In this document: piece after piece, positions 17,492 through 30,739 of the stretch | Numbering within the stretch: the first letter of the stretch is position 1 | Layout of the letters: each line of letters starts with the position of its first letter | Source: Dipylidium caninum | Taxonomy: Eukaryota; Platyhelminthes; Cestoda; Cyclophyllidea; Dipylidiidae | DNA length: 64,000 bases | Direction of reading: 5' to 3' | Assembly: GCA_017562135.1 (NCBI GenBank) | Contig: QEYB01001312.1 | Location: 1,736,001 to 1,800,000 of the forward strand | Notes under the pieces: model-generated | The model's input: only the letters and a program-made list of their open reading frames with translations | Told to the model about the DNA's origin: nothing | Database searches by the model: none | Translations under genes and position numbers: made by a program

Positions 17492-19789
17492 TTAATTTGG
17501 GTTGTCTTTGTCATCGAAGGTGAGAGTACGATTAAATAGGCCAAGACTACTCCCCATCATAAAATTTTTCGTGGATTTCAAAAGAAAAACGGAATTAATG
17601 CTGTCCGATAATATCACAATAACCGGTCGTACTTTTTCCCGAGAGGAACAGACTTGTGGGTCTCCTAATAGTGCCGAATAGGACAAATATACCTGAGAGA
17701 CATGGAAATGAACCCAAATTTTACATAAAGCTGAAAGTATGTGAAGCAATAACAAAAACACCTCAACGAAAGGTAATTCTGAGCAAAAAGACCACTCACC
17801 AGAGCGATGATACATGGAATGTGGGCAAGGAATGCAAACCCAGGAGTTCGCGGCGCAAGGCGATAGAGGAAAGACCGAGTAACCCGTACTTCTCCACCTT
17901 CCCCAGCATTTGTTTCTGTTTCAGGGGCTAACGACTGCTTCATCTCTAGCTCACCGCCGTAGACTAAAGCGTCTAGAACAGTCTTTACATCCGAAGGAGT
18001 TAGGGGGACCTGTGGGAAAATGAGAAAAACGTGGTTTTCACGAAAATGTGTCGTATCCGAGAGTATGTTATTTCGACTAGTGGAATGGATATTTTCTGAT
18101 ACTCTATAAGATCTAGTAACTAAGCCGAGTAACTGAAGTTCTAAACTTGAGTGGCGTCATCCATGTATTGCCCACCGACGCGGACACAGCATAAATGGCT
18201 GTGATAACGATAGGTGAAATCGCTATTTAACCCACGCCTTTCTAGTGGTGATAGGTTTGGTTATTCGTCACCTAATGACATATTGATGATACGCCCTACA
18301 ATTGTCAGAAGTTAAGATTAGCTCAATATTGTCATATTTCCGATTTCCCATTATGAATCTGTCGGTGTCACGTTAGATTCGGTTTGGAAACTTGCATTAT
18401 GACAAAGAAGGATTCTCCTTATCGGTCAGTTACACACGCCATCCCGATAGGTGATTTGCATTGTGAATGTGACTTTATCAATTACACTCATGTCAAATAA
18501 AACGGTGATGATATCATGGACCACATGCGCCATTGCTTTCGCTCTACAAAATGCATGGAAGATACTAAGACTTATCTGTTTGCCATTTCATGGAAAGCAT
18601 TTCAAAAAACATCGAAATGCTTATTATACGTCATCATTCGGGAGAGTTGTGGTAATGATTTTTCAATGTAGATGAGCAAAAACCGTAATGCGAATGAAAT
18701 TGAAGAGGAAATGATAAATTATAAGAATGATAGGTTTATAACATCTCGAAACGGAAAAAAAGCTTCTTCTCAGATAAACTAACTTTATAACTACGATGAT
18801 AATAAATATATACGTCCGAATAAAAAAATCACTCTAAAAATCGGGTAGCAAAAAGTAGGACAAAACAATGGATGGAAACAACTGGAAAGAATGGTGTTAA
18901 ACCGACCGTGCAGATTTTGGCAGTGGTGATGAAACGGTGAAAGTCTTCAACAGTTGCGTATGACGCGTTTCTTCTATCAAGAGGATTTGATATTTTCGAA
19001 GTTCTTTCGGTCTGGAGACAATAAATCCTACGCTTTACAAACCACATCGAAAACGTTCGAGAGATCATCAAAATGTTAATAGTAAACAAATTGAACAAAC
19101 ACCTGAGATATCAACTAGCGTACACATTTAAGTAAAATGTGAGTTAGAATTATGCCTCACTTTATCCTGAATAAACTTCAGGCAGGCAGTCCGCAGCATC
19201 GCCACAAATTCTCCATCAACCCCGGTATCACCGGCAAATAAAGTGTTAGCAGCTAATGATTTGCTCGGTTCAAGTTCATAGAGGATAAATATCTTTTGCT
19301 TGCTTCCTGCCAAGACAGGTAGTTCTTTGATTAATTTACGTCCAATTAAAGATTTGATGATGCGAGGAAGACGGTTCTGAGGAAGCTTAGTGTCGATCGA
19401 GATGCCCTTGGCTGTCACACCCTCATTGCCATTTTTACGAATACAATTGTACACGAGACTCTCTTCAGTATTTCCGATGGATTTAAGCTTTCTAAATGGG
19501 TTAGTTGAAAAAATGGCTCACTCAATGTTGCCAATTTCACGCAAACGCCAGGAAAGGGTGCGATCGGGGTTGACCAGAACCTCTACTTGGCCTTCTTTCT
19601 GCATCCGGTTAAGAGCTGGGAGGAGTTGAATGAGTGTCACATCAGAGAGTTCTTTTTCGAAAGTCTTCTGAGTCACTGGCTCAGTATGCGCAACTAGAAT
19701 AGACAGTATTCTAGGGAAGATAAATCGTAACAGGACACAAACCTTTCAGGCAGCTTCGAAATATCGACTGTCTTTTTGGTTTCCGACAT
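17492..19789 (-). CDS. POLR3F: RNA polymerase III subunit RPC6 (POLR3F)
   Basis: RPC6 (human RPC39, yeast Rpc34) is a winged-helix subunit of RNA polymerase III needed for initiation on tRNA and 5S genes. Exons, high to low: 19743-19789, 19522-19710, 19161-19491, 18907-19011, 17800-18009 and 17492-17692. The start MSETKKTVDISKLPERIL is clear. Winged-helix segments include LLPALNRMQKEGQVEVL, LVYNCIRKNGNEGVTAKGI and KSLIGRKLIKELPVLAGSKQ. The next exon, NPLDRRNASYATVEDFHRFI, aligns with the family's NPMIQRNSS segment, and LTPSDVKTVLDALVYGGELE follows. Then comes LYRLAPRTPG. After this the frame breaks near 17840: the other frame gives VCIPCPHSMYHRSG, matching the CxxCP of the C-terminal Fe-S cluster region. 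The last exon matches poorly and may be wrong or read in the wrong frame. Phases of the earlier introns agree. Confidence 0.9.
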
Positions 19790-20645
19790 ATCATTTACAT
19801 CTGTAACAAACAAGTACATATATATCACAAACGAAATTCGGCAAACATTAAGAGGGGAAATGTGGTTTTCTACTATAATTGTGATAGATTATACATCTTG
19901 TGTGTAAACCAGTCAGAACAATGCGCGAAAGCAAGCTGCACAAATTTAAGAGAGCCCACGCGATAAAGCTATGCCTGTCTTAGAGACAAATGAAGGGCGG
20001 AACAACGCTCGTTAGCCAGTGAACTAGCCGGCCAATATACCTCTCAACGACTGGCTGGTCAAATGTGCCCAATAACGGAGCGGTATCTTTTCGAAAGCTA
20101 AATTACAATGTTCTCCGAAAGCTTAGAGAAGTAAAACTAGGTATAACACCTCACGGAGACATTGGGTTTAATTTATATGAAACTAATACCGCGGGTACTT
20201 GTTGGTGAAAATACCATCGAGGCATCTCAGACTATTATTAATCTGCCATAAAGTCATGGACAAACTAGTGATTAAAATTTCCACCATTTGGCCATCTCTT
20301 TGTCGGTAAAATTACCCACTTCCAATATCTTTGTTGTTACAACAACCATATTTCAAGTCGTTTCCTCACTCTCCAGAGGTCAGATTAACAAAAATGGTAG
20401 TTCCCAGTTTAACAAACGTGGAGACTTGTGGTTCATATCAAGTTAACATACCTACATAGTTATCTATGTAATTTTCCAGGCATTCACATCGGGAAACGTG
20501 TGTATATTAATGCGCTTTGCGCGGTCCCGTCGAACTCATAACACCATACTAAAGGCACTTACCAAAATAAAATCTTCACCTGCTTTTCATGTCACTTTAG
20601 TAGTTATTAACTTTGCATCAAAGTGTCAAATAGTATTCTGAGGTC

Positions 20646-20681
20646 AGAGTGTCAGGTTTTGTTGGTGTCAGGTTTTGTTGG
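20646..20681 (+). repeat. Two-copy tandem repeat, 17-bp unit
   Basis: GTGTCAGGTTTTGTTG occurs twice in tandem. Short and of no evident function. Confidence 0.7.
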
Positions 20682-22436
20682 AATTTTTTTGTAGTAGTTT
20701 TTTCGTGGTTACACAAAGTGGCTTTTACAAATACCATTATCGATAACCTTCTTTGATACCGACATCATTAACCTTGGTTCACGGTACTAGCTTGTCGTAT
20801 TAATGTACATGAAGCGTGGTAAAACAGGGAATAAGTTGGAAGGCAAATGTGACCTGGAAAAAAGACTGACCACCGAAACCTCAATTTATTCGTACTAAAG
20901 CTATAAAGCCTCTGCTCATTACTCTTCGACACTTCCATGGGCGGCATTCTTTGCTCGTATATTAATTAACTTTATATCAGGGTACCAGTGGTGCGAGTTG
21001 CAGTCTCGGCATGATTATGTAATTAATATCTCATGGTCCATGTGCTTTGATTCTCAACAGGCAAATTCATTGTGCCGTTTAGGCTTTGCGGATTTTTCTC
21101 TTGTTTAATTTGCCTATGATTGGTCATCTATTCCATGGGTTTTTGGAGATTCAAACATCTTTTAAATAACCGTGAGGCTAATCGGAGGGAGTACCAAGTG
21201 AATGTAATATTTTACAACTTAAATGCGTCGGTAATTAACAACCGGTTACGTGTAACAAAGACCTTGGTCTGAAATAATTCAAGCCACGGTCGGTAAAGTG
21301 GGAAACGCGCTATGTGACAAATGCAGTGGGAAGTGGATACTTAAATCAGAATGTTAGATCTTGCAGATACGGTGCCTTAGATTGAACTTCAAATTTCAAG
21401 TTGCCTCAACAGTTACTCTCTGGATGTAAACTATTGAGTACCGAGTGGAAGCAAAAGTTCATTTGGTAAAAGAAATTATTATATACGAAGATTTGATTTC
21501 ATTCCTAATGGGGATTCCGGGGAGAACTACTGAAACGGCATAGAATTACTTCAAACCTGTGACCAACCGTGACGCTAAAAGGAGGGTGAATTTCAACGTC
21601 TAATAATCTCAGAGTGATGGAATATCTCCACCCTGACATCTCATAAAGTAAGGAAAATGCGTCGATCGTGAACTTGTGAATGTGTATCTAATCAGTGTTC
21701 TACAACGTCCCACTACTGCGTTGCCAAGGACGGTCTTCCTTTCGTGGTTTCTGCTCTGGATCGCTGTTTGGAATTCGTAGTGAATGTTAATGACAAGAAA
21801 ATCCTACTCATCTGTTGGGGGACAATCAATTGCCGTAAAATCTCCAAACTGGTGATCATTCATCCAACGAAGGATTACATAGAAGTCTTGTCATCATGTC
21901 CCGTCTTTATATCAACAATTGAAATAGCTCACGGAAATTTGGAGAAGCATTTCTCATTCTCTGGTCCAGTGTTCTCCCTTCCCTTCCAGTTGCTGTATCA
22001 TTTGCCTCCCTTGATGTCTTTGTTAAGCCCCACTTGTGACCATGATGTTTTGCTACAAGGAGTTAAAACGAGCGCTGTCGCCATGCGGACCCTCTGTTCT
22101 GACTATCTTGGCCTCGTCCGACTAAAAGAAGCAGAGTCATTCATTACTTGTTTGTCACATAACACTGAATACGAAGTGCTCGTCACTGCCTGAATGTTTT
22201 TGCATGCTTCATCTTTGGTTTTAACTTTAGCTACCTGTTTCCCTGTAAGCCCGTTATTTTTTCCCACTCCACTGTTTTCTCAGCAATAAACGCCCCGTTC
22301 GAAAACGAGCTGAATACGATTGATAGTTAATGACAATGGGAACAGCTTTGACCGGAACAATGTCACATTTGGCAGAATCGCAGGACTCAGGAGTTGCTCA
22401 TAAACTTATGTTGCCGGGAAGCACGTAAGTGCGCAT

Positions 22437-22484
22437 GTATGTGTGTATGTAGGTGTGTACATACGTACGTACGTACGTACTTGT
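22437..22484. repeat. Microsatellite, TATG/TGTA then ACGT units
   Basis: A run of alternating purine-pyrimidine bases: TGTATGTGTGTATGTAGGTG, then CATACGTACGTACGTACGTAC. Such alternating tracts are polymorphic and can adopt Z-DNA or cruciform forms. The ACGT part is perfectly self-complementary. Confidence 0.9.
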
Positions 22485-22968
22485 ATATGTGCATGACTTC
22501 GCCAAAAAAACAGCACTGTCACCTCAGAGGTGCGTACCACACGCCGAGTAGTTGCTGGGGTGATAGCGGTGCTAGTTTTAAGGAAAGTATATTCCCCAAA
22601 GCACAAGAAGAGTTTTACAATGCATTAAGTGGTAGCATTTTGTCAGCCCATCACCCTTAAAAGTGGGAAGCGGACAAACCGAGCTAGCTACGGACGTGGC
22701 GCCCTTCACTCACATGAGAGGCCTAAACCGTGCGGGAATAATGGCCTCTCAGCCAACGATCTTCCACGTTATGCCACACTTCGTTGCTTTCCATGCCTTG
22801 GACAAATGCTAAAACTATGGAGTAGCTTTCAAATCCTTCAAACTCTCTTCCACCCACCTCGGATGCATTAATTTGCAGTTATTAGTTGTGTCGTTTTCCG
22901 CCTTCCAAACGGAATGTTGTGGAATGGCACCCGCTGAATTCCTAAGGTGTCCTACCTTTTAACCATTA

Positions 22969-23008
22969 AGAGATTTCTATTCTTCCACCCGTTCATTAAG
23001 AGATTTCT
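22969..23008 (+). repeat. Short direct repeat
   Basis: CATTAAGAGATTTCT occurs twice about 30 bp apart. No function evident. Confidence 0.6.
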
Positions 23009-26000
23009 GCGTTTTCTCACTTCCTGCCCTTTACGTAATGTGGAAGGAAAAAAAAGCTTGTACTTTGCTGATTATGCAATCAGCGGCAGAGGTGAGGCTC
23101 CCTTGCGGCACCAGCGCCTTATTCCTCGCAAGGATGCCTTTCTCCAAGGCCAAGCACTTAACAGAGGAAATCTTTTACTCTCACACAATTGAGAGACTGG
23201 CAGCAGTATCAACCAGCTTCAGGAGGCTGTTTTTTTCTACGTACTTTGATTAACAATGGTCGAGGCGTTGCGCTAAGTCGGCATCTTCCACGAATTACAA
23301 TCCGGTGTAAATTTAAGTACAACGTAGACAGAGCAGACTATGGCCTGGCACGCGAGTGTGGAGTTACTACGGAAATGTTGGAAAAAAACCAGGGAAAATG
23401 TGTTTTGGGTCTTTAAAGAAGACGATTCTTCAATTGTCTACCGCACATGCTGCTGTTAGGCATAATAGAAGATTTCGGGGATCACTTTTGTAAGTATCTG
23501 CACTGCAGTTCGAGCATTCGTGTCCCCATGAGGAAAACCTAGGCATCATGTCGTCATGCCCTCCTCGAGAAGAATACAGACACTTGGAAGGCCTCAAAGT
23601 GGCCAGGAGAATCAGCCTCCACGACGGTCACTCCAGTTGGCGGTCGAAAGACTTAATCACGTGGATGAAGGCAACTGGACCTTCAATAATGGGTAAAGTT
23701 CTCTGAAAATTTACCGAAATTTAAAACACTGCACTGACCCAATTGGTGGGAAATGGTATTTTTCCTGGTAGATGTTCTATCGTACATTAATGGGTCTCTG
23801 GGCCCAAAATAAGCAAGGTAATTCTTTATTCATGGGTATAATTATAAGCGAGTGTCCGTCGACCAGAGAACTTGTTTGCGCTACTCGGCTTCCCGTGTAC
23901 TCCTCCACCAGTACCCAACTTGGTTTCATGTTATAACGCGGAACAGAACACGTCTCGCTCGTTCCGCCTTTGTTTTTCCAGTGTAGCGACTCCACTCCAC
24001 GATATTATAAATTTAGTGTTTCGTTTGAACGCATTTGTTTTCACGCAGGTGGTAGGATTGGTAGAGCGTTAGCCAAATTTTAATTCAAGTTGGGCTATTT
24101 AGAATTGTCGTCACACTAAAGGACTTCACTAAGTGAAACACGAGTATCCTTTCAGGTACAGGTAGGTGGATTCGTTTCCCTTCCCATGGGAACCTCGGTT
24201 ATGCGACTAGACTGGGGAACAGCAGACATCCGTGCCACGCCATCGAATCCGCTCCCTGATAATGAACGACGAGGTGGAGACTTTTGCGAGACCCTACAAG
24301 AAATGCGTTTAATCACTTTGCGCCCAAGAATGTCAGTGAGTGGCGAGGATAAAGAGGGGAGTGAAAATAATCTGTGTTTATAGTTGCTCTGACTGCGCGT
24401 GGAACTGTTCCTTAGCCGGCAGTGATGACTGCTGACGGATCGCGATTTGGGCACAGTTCTGGGAAAGTCCGACTCCTGATGCTGGGGACGCAGTTAACTC
24501 CAAGACATTCAAACTGACTTTTATAGCTCTCACAACGACGACCAAAGAATAAACTTAAGTGTTAGCGAATTACCAACCTTTACGACAGAATTAATGGAAA
24601 GGGCAATGAGTTGCAGCTCTTGAGGAGGTTAAATAAAAATTGGCAACAGAAGCCATCGGCGAAAAATTACAGATTGGTTGAGGTGTGAAGTTAAACGTAC
24701 TGCCACTTTCTCCTCTTCGAGTTGGTGAGGGATTCTTCGCAGTCCAGAAAAAGGTTAGTTAATTTCTCTGTAGCACACCTTTACTCTCATGTCCTGAAGT
24801 TCCCCTTAACGCTGGGCCACAATTTTTGCTATTATATAGAACATTATTGCGGCTACATCCAAAAAACAATGTAAAGTGGTTGCATGAGGCCTTGTCTCGT
24901 AGATGCTGGTCGGATCTAATTAGGAAGGGGGATTTCACCCTCGACAAGGCAATGCTGTTGCGTTGTGATCAGCTTTGGAGCACGCAATCATGAGCTACGA
25001 TCATTAATCCTTTCCGAGGACTCGGATGATGGTGAGGAGTGAGCAGGGGAGGCTGTGTGCCACTCTTCATCAGCAGGGATAGAGAAGAATCGTCTCGTCA
25101 GAGAAGTGCCTACATTTATGCTCGGGAAGAAGAAGAGAGAGGAAGCAGTTATTTGGAAATTCAACAGAGCATGGTCGTCCATGTGGTTTACGACCACGAA
25201 GGTATAACCGCTGCCAACATTACTGCACGTGTATTCGTGTTGTTGGACTGAATGGTTAGACAGTAACAAGGTTGAATTATGGACTGCTTCAGAGGCATCG
25301 ATGGTTCCAGCACAATTCACGGACGTAGAACCTCAAGTTGCGCCCCGCGCCTGTGACATTTCTGACACAGGCAGGAGCCGTGTCATTAAGCACATTCCAC
25401 CCACTCCCAAGTACGGGTTTTTACTCATGTCGGGGACGGTTGACTGAGGGGCTGATCTACGTAGAGCCTCCATTGGGAGTGCGGAGCAATAAGTCCACTG
25501 TTCACGTCTGTTTGCAGACACAATTTAGGGAAAGCACAAATGCAGTTGGAAGTTGAAGTTTATGGGAGGACCGAGGGGTGTGAGTTGCAGACGGTTCAGT
25601 CGCATTGGTACGCCGATTCACATGCGTCTCGCCCGTCTCACCACCTCATTTGGGCCATAATTTTCATTCAGGCGCTCCTTACTTCCACTGGCTTCTTATC
25701 AGTGGTGCTGCGCCCCAGTGCCTCTCTCTAAGCCAACGAAGATTACACCATTCACCAAGAGACATCCTGGATGCGCTTCCATTGTCAGATTTGATTTTTA
25801 TCTCAGTGTGAAGCCATTGGTTTCATCACTTTTCCATCAATCGTTCCTCAACTTCTTACCCTTCACGGGTCCACTTTATGTTAGTTTAGTGAAGAAAAAG
25901 TTTTATTCGCTAAGGTTAAAACTGCTAAAAAGCTGACACTTTTTCCTGTTTTCAAGGAAACAGCTTAGAAGAATGTTCCGGAGACTCAACAGTGCTGAAA

Positions 26001-29000
26001 TATCTCGTACGTAACCTCTGTCGCAAAAATTGTCCAATAAAAAATTTTCGATTTTTTCATGCTAGAATTCCTCAAGTTGAGGGGCATTTTTGCGTAAGCG
26101 CTGAAATCTTCCCTCCGACAGGAGATAGGAAATATCGCGTGTCTTCAGTTATACAATAATAAGTAAAATATGGTTTTGGCTGTGAAGCTTAAGAGCTACT
26201 GGGCTGTCTCAAACTCGCGTTCCAAACTTTTCTCGTTCTGTCTGTTTAGTTGTGTGCTGGCAGTTGGATTATACAGTTTAACAAGCTAACAAAACCGGTG
26301 TCCACTTAAATGCCCAGTTGGAGGATTGCAGGGTAAAAGCCTGCTCAGGGGCAGTTGAGGTGCAAGACTTTCGCCTGATGCATGGAAGTGTCTTGTCCCC
26401 TTTCAACGCAGCGCACTCGAGGGGAGAATGAGGATGGAGAAATCCATGTTTTCAGTCTTTAGCAAATGGACACTACATTCGAGCACTGCATGGAAGGGAG
26501 TGGAACCTCATTGTTTCCAGCGGCTGAGATTCTCACGATAGCAGAACAAACCTGTCCAATGTTATAAATGAGTACACCCATGGTACCCTTACCTCAAAAA
26601 AGCCACGTTTGCGGTCTTTTAAAGGCCCCTTCGCTATTCCAGCCATTTACACTAGACGATTCTACAAAGTCTTCTGCCGCCGCCCAATTTATTTTAATGG
26701 TTATATTAGCTTCACCTAGTATGGCTTGAAAAAATAACAGTCAGGCTGGAATAATGCGGGTCGTAAGGGCAAAAATCATGTGCAGTTCGGAGGGAGGCTC
26801 TGATGCCTCACGTCGGCATAAATGGAGGTGGCTAATACTGAGTTGTGAAGGTGAATGGCGCAAAAATTTGAAGAGAAAGGAGATGAACAACATTTGGCGG
26901 TAATTACAAGAACATTCATTTAGCATACGCTTTAACTCGCATAACTGAGGAGTGGCGGGAGGTGGGAGCACCTCAGGACACCCTTGGGTTGAATTATTAC
27001 TTCCTAAGTTGCCCCACAGTGCTCTGCAAGTGCCGTTCCACTTACTGACACTTTAAGTCTTCGGAGTGGAATTTTTATACGCCAGTACCTCAAAGTACCT
27101 TGTTTCAGGGACGAACTTTTCCACAGTCACTCTAAATAATTTGTTCGTCCGTCTGAATTCCAGCTTCCTCATCACTTCTTCCACATTCTTGGGAAATCGC
27201 CATCACAGTAGCAAAGTTATTCAACGAATATTTGCCTGTTTTCTCGCCTGATTGTGTTTTCGCAAACATGGCAGGCTTCAGACCCTCTGAAATTGTTCAC
27301 CTCTGCGTTATGAATCCACTGACCTGTTTTATGCCGAGAAATGTACACGAAGGCTACATGCTTCAGCCATACCAGTTGTTCGCAAAACCATCGGTATAAC
27401 AGCATCCCACGTCAAAACAATTTCACTCCCTAAAAAGCCACGGGGAAGCAAAACAACTTTCAGCTATTCAGGCAAAAGCAAATTTGTTAGCCGAAAAGAA
27501 AGGCATTCCGACACTAGTTGGACTCAGTTCAGACCCCCGTTTTGTGCGATCTACGGGTCTGGCGCTTTTCTTGGTGGCCACCAGACACGCATCGCCGTGG
27601 CTTTGTGGCCCCAGTCGCAACTGGGGCTTGGAAGTCTGTCCACGTGAAAGACAAAGGCTGAACAAAAGCCTGATTCAGAGTGAAGTGAATAGTAGTGACT
27701 TGAGTAAAATGCGGGCACCGGAAGAGGTTCTCAAACTACTTTTGGTCAACGGGTGAAGACCATCCGTAGAACCAGGTGGCCAACAGACTTGATAAATTCT
27801 CCGAAGACGCATGGACCAATTTGCCCACATAAGCTCAGAGACGCTGCGCTGAGCTGCCTGAGCGCCTCCCACCAGAAGGGACGACAGCCCTTTTCAACCC
27901 TGCATTCATGTGTTAACCGCAGCAGCACTGATAACAGTCGAGGGACACACAACCAACAAGCCCTGCACAATCCAGTCTGAATTTGATCTTATCAACATCT
28001 TCTCGGCATACTTAAATAATTGCTGTAGATAAATGGTGCTATTAACTTCATATAGTCATATACATTCTCCTTTTATGGAAAGTGAATTGTTTTCCAGAAG
28101 ACAGCACACAAAAGCCGCAATAAAGATAGGCTTCGCCAGGCGAGGTGAATCACAGAAAAAGGAAGTTTAGTGGATTAAAGCACAGTACCTTATTGTGAAG
28201 TAAAGGAAATAACTCTGTTATATATTTTCAGAGTTAAAGTGCATTAGGACTCCGAAAGAGGGTTTTCCATTGGTCCACTTATAAGCATTGTAATTTATGG
28301 GCAGCCGAGGGAACGAAAACAGCCGGGAGTCAAAGAGCTTGGCTCGATCGAATGAAAATGCCTCGCCGAAGTGCACAAGGCTCTCTGCTACCTTCCGCAA
28401 GTCCTCCCATCACTTGGGTAAACAGCGCTGTAGGGCATGTGCAAAAAGCAGGCTGCAGGCCCGACGTTCACTCGCCATCCCATTTAGGCGGTAATCGAGT
28501 GAAGGGGCTGAGAAACCTCTCACGCCATGGTCGCAATTACGTGCCCGAATGCCACAGGCGTTGTCGACCGGCATGTCAACCTTCATTCGATAGGGGAGAG
28601 TGGTGACAGTGAATGCACTTTCACCCTACAAGTGCCTTCTCCTCTCCTCAAAAAGCCGGCTACACGAATTTCAGAGTTAGCACTCTCTTGTCTAACTCCT
28701 TACAACTAATTTCTAATGGCTTCCACTGATTCCTCGTCACTCCACCTTATCCATGATTAAGGGGCCAAACCTCTCTCGACGTTTTCGAAATAATCGCGCA
28801 GACTGGATGCCGTCCAAGGCGTTCGGGCCTCGTGGGCTAGGAAGTAGACATCGGTTGAGACCGACATCGGGAGTAACGTGCTAACTTGCAGGGAGACATT
28901 AGCAGCAACAATAATTGTGAAGGACTGTATGCGCATCTTTTATGGAGTTTGAGAAGCTCCTAATACATTTAATAAGGTGAAAAAGTAAATTGGGTGAGCA

Positions 29001-30707
29001 GTTGAAAGGATCCGACAACCATCCGACTCCTCTCAACGATCGCAATGCCTCCCACTAGTTTTGTGAAATTTCCCTTTCATTTTACGGAGACACGATATTA
29101 GAATTTGTGAGAGTTGGGTGAGAAAGCAAGGGAAATGTCTTACAAATGTGAAAACGACTTTTTTAAGTCATTAATTTTGCTTAAATTTCCGAGTAATTAT
29201 TCAAACTCTTGTTGGAAAAATGTCTAAAAGGAGGTTGCCATGCACGCATCACGACGCTTCAAGAGTCCTGTTCTCTTTGCTTTGTTTCCCTCCATATTTC
29301 AATAGGCACCCTTCTTATTACAAAAATTACAAATTTCGAGGAATTGGCGCATGACCCTGTGTGCGAGGAGACTGTTGGTACGCAAGGGGAATCGCAAGTG
29401 TTGGCCACGTTGACCACGAAGAATTCGCGTGTCTGCATGCATTAACGTGGGGCAGAATTATCCGCCTACAGCAAGTAAGTCGGCCCTAATCGCCCGCGAC
29501 AGGAACGGGCCCTCATCAATGCGACCAAAGCGGGAGAAAGCGGACTTCCACGTACTCCACCCCAACCGCAGGAAGGCACACTCTAGCCGTGCCACCTTTC
29601 GCTCGTCGTAACTGTTCTTTCGAATTGGCTCATATTGCGAGCTTGACAAACGCCTTCAGCATCCTCCCATCACCGGGAATAGTCTGGCAAGTGAAGCACA
29701 CTTAAAGGTTATTAGTTTCCACCCCTAAAGAATGTAAACCCACTAAATAAAAGGTCTTACTTCAAATCGTCACTTTGCGAGAGACTTATTCGTGGGGCTA
29801 ACTGTGTGGAGTTTTATCGGGGATTTTCGGAGCCTAATCGCAAAAAATTTCAATAAGGCCACGGCGTAAGAAGACTTCGCGCGGACCATAAGCACGAATG
29901 CTCATAGATGAGGAAACAGAACATTTCCACCGCGCTTTCCCGAGGTTAGGTCTACCCTTAAAGAATTTTTTAGGATGAGCTATATTTCCTGCTGTGCAAA
30001 TTAAGACTGAATCAATTTCGGATTCAATGAAATACGCTTGCTAGCCAGTTATACAGTCTTGTGGCTGTGTTAATTGTCTGTTTATATGCCATATCATCCA
30101 CATGAGTCCAGTTGCATTGTAAACTACTACTAAGAAGAAGAATCTACTGATTTTTGAAGAGTCAGAAACCTAGCTTGTTTCATTAATGCTGCAAATCGTC
30201 TGTAAAAGGCACATCAACTCAACAGGCTATTAATCGCTGGAGTTAAGATTGTCCGACGTCGTAAAGTGTATGAAAAGGGAATGAAACTGGCACCCGTTCA
30301 CATGGCGGTCAGACGAGGTGAGCGATTATGTGTACATGAGAGGCATCAATTCCCTCCTCTCTATTCACCCACATCAAGGTGGCCATTTGCGGTTTATTTC
30401 TCCTTCCCGCCTGCACTAACACACGCCCACACCAGCCATCCGCCCTCAGCGTCAGTCCGGCGTGTGTGCACACACTTGCCGCAGGAATTGATCACCCAGG
30501 CTAGCACAGCCAGGGCGATGACTCGTCGTGGCCCGACCAATCACAGCCCGGCAAACTACGTGCTATCCAATCGCACGACCGGACGGTTATTGCCTTAGGA
30601 GGAGGAACGTGTGCTCGTGCGCACCACACTGACCAGCGCGATCATAATTCCCACGTGCGCATGTGTGCATCTGTGGTTGTGCGGTCTCCTTCCTCCCCCC
30701 TGCAGCC

Positions 30708-30725
30708 ATGAGACTATCACCCTGA
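30708..30725 (+). promoter_or_regulatory. Upstream short ORF before integrin alpha start
   Basis: A five-codon reading frame (ATG AGA CTA TCA CCC TGA) ends 14 bases before the assigned integrin start codon. Its ATG has a stronger initiation context (GCAGCCATGA) than the main start, so it could lower translation. This assumes that the mRNA 5' end lies upstream of 30708, which the sequence cannot show. Confidence 0.35.
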
Positions 30726-30739
30726 CTTGGCACCAGGAG

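Larger units (their letters stand above)
19790..30739. other. ~11 kb gene-poor region
   Basis: No exon chain, conserved motif or RNA gene could be supported in this stretch. It contains several open frames of 60-149 codons on both strands (the longest is 21744-22193), which at this base composition are expected by chance. It includes a tetranucleotide microsatellite near 22437-22484 and small direct repeats near 20650 and 22970. From about 22 kb the GC content appears higher than in the first 20 kb. It probably holds the integrin promoter at its right end, non-coding RNA, or old mobile-element debris that I cannot identify. Confidence 0.5.

Noticed and set aside
17492..17815. Apparent loss of the Fe-S cluster cysteines from POLR3F
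   Set aside because: The other reading frame of the same exon contains the CxxCP motif, so a frame break explains the absence better than true loss.
21744..22193. 149-codon plus-strand open frame as a gene
   Set aside because: No motif, no flanking exons, and a length expected by chance among six frames of 64 kb.
22394..22660. Cys/Val/Tyr-rich open frame
   Set aside because: It is a translation of the TGTA/ACGT microsatellite and its flanks.
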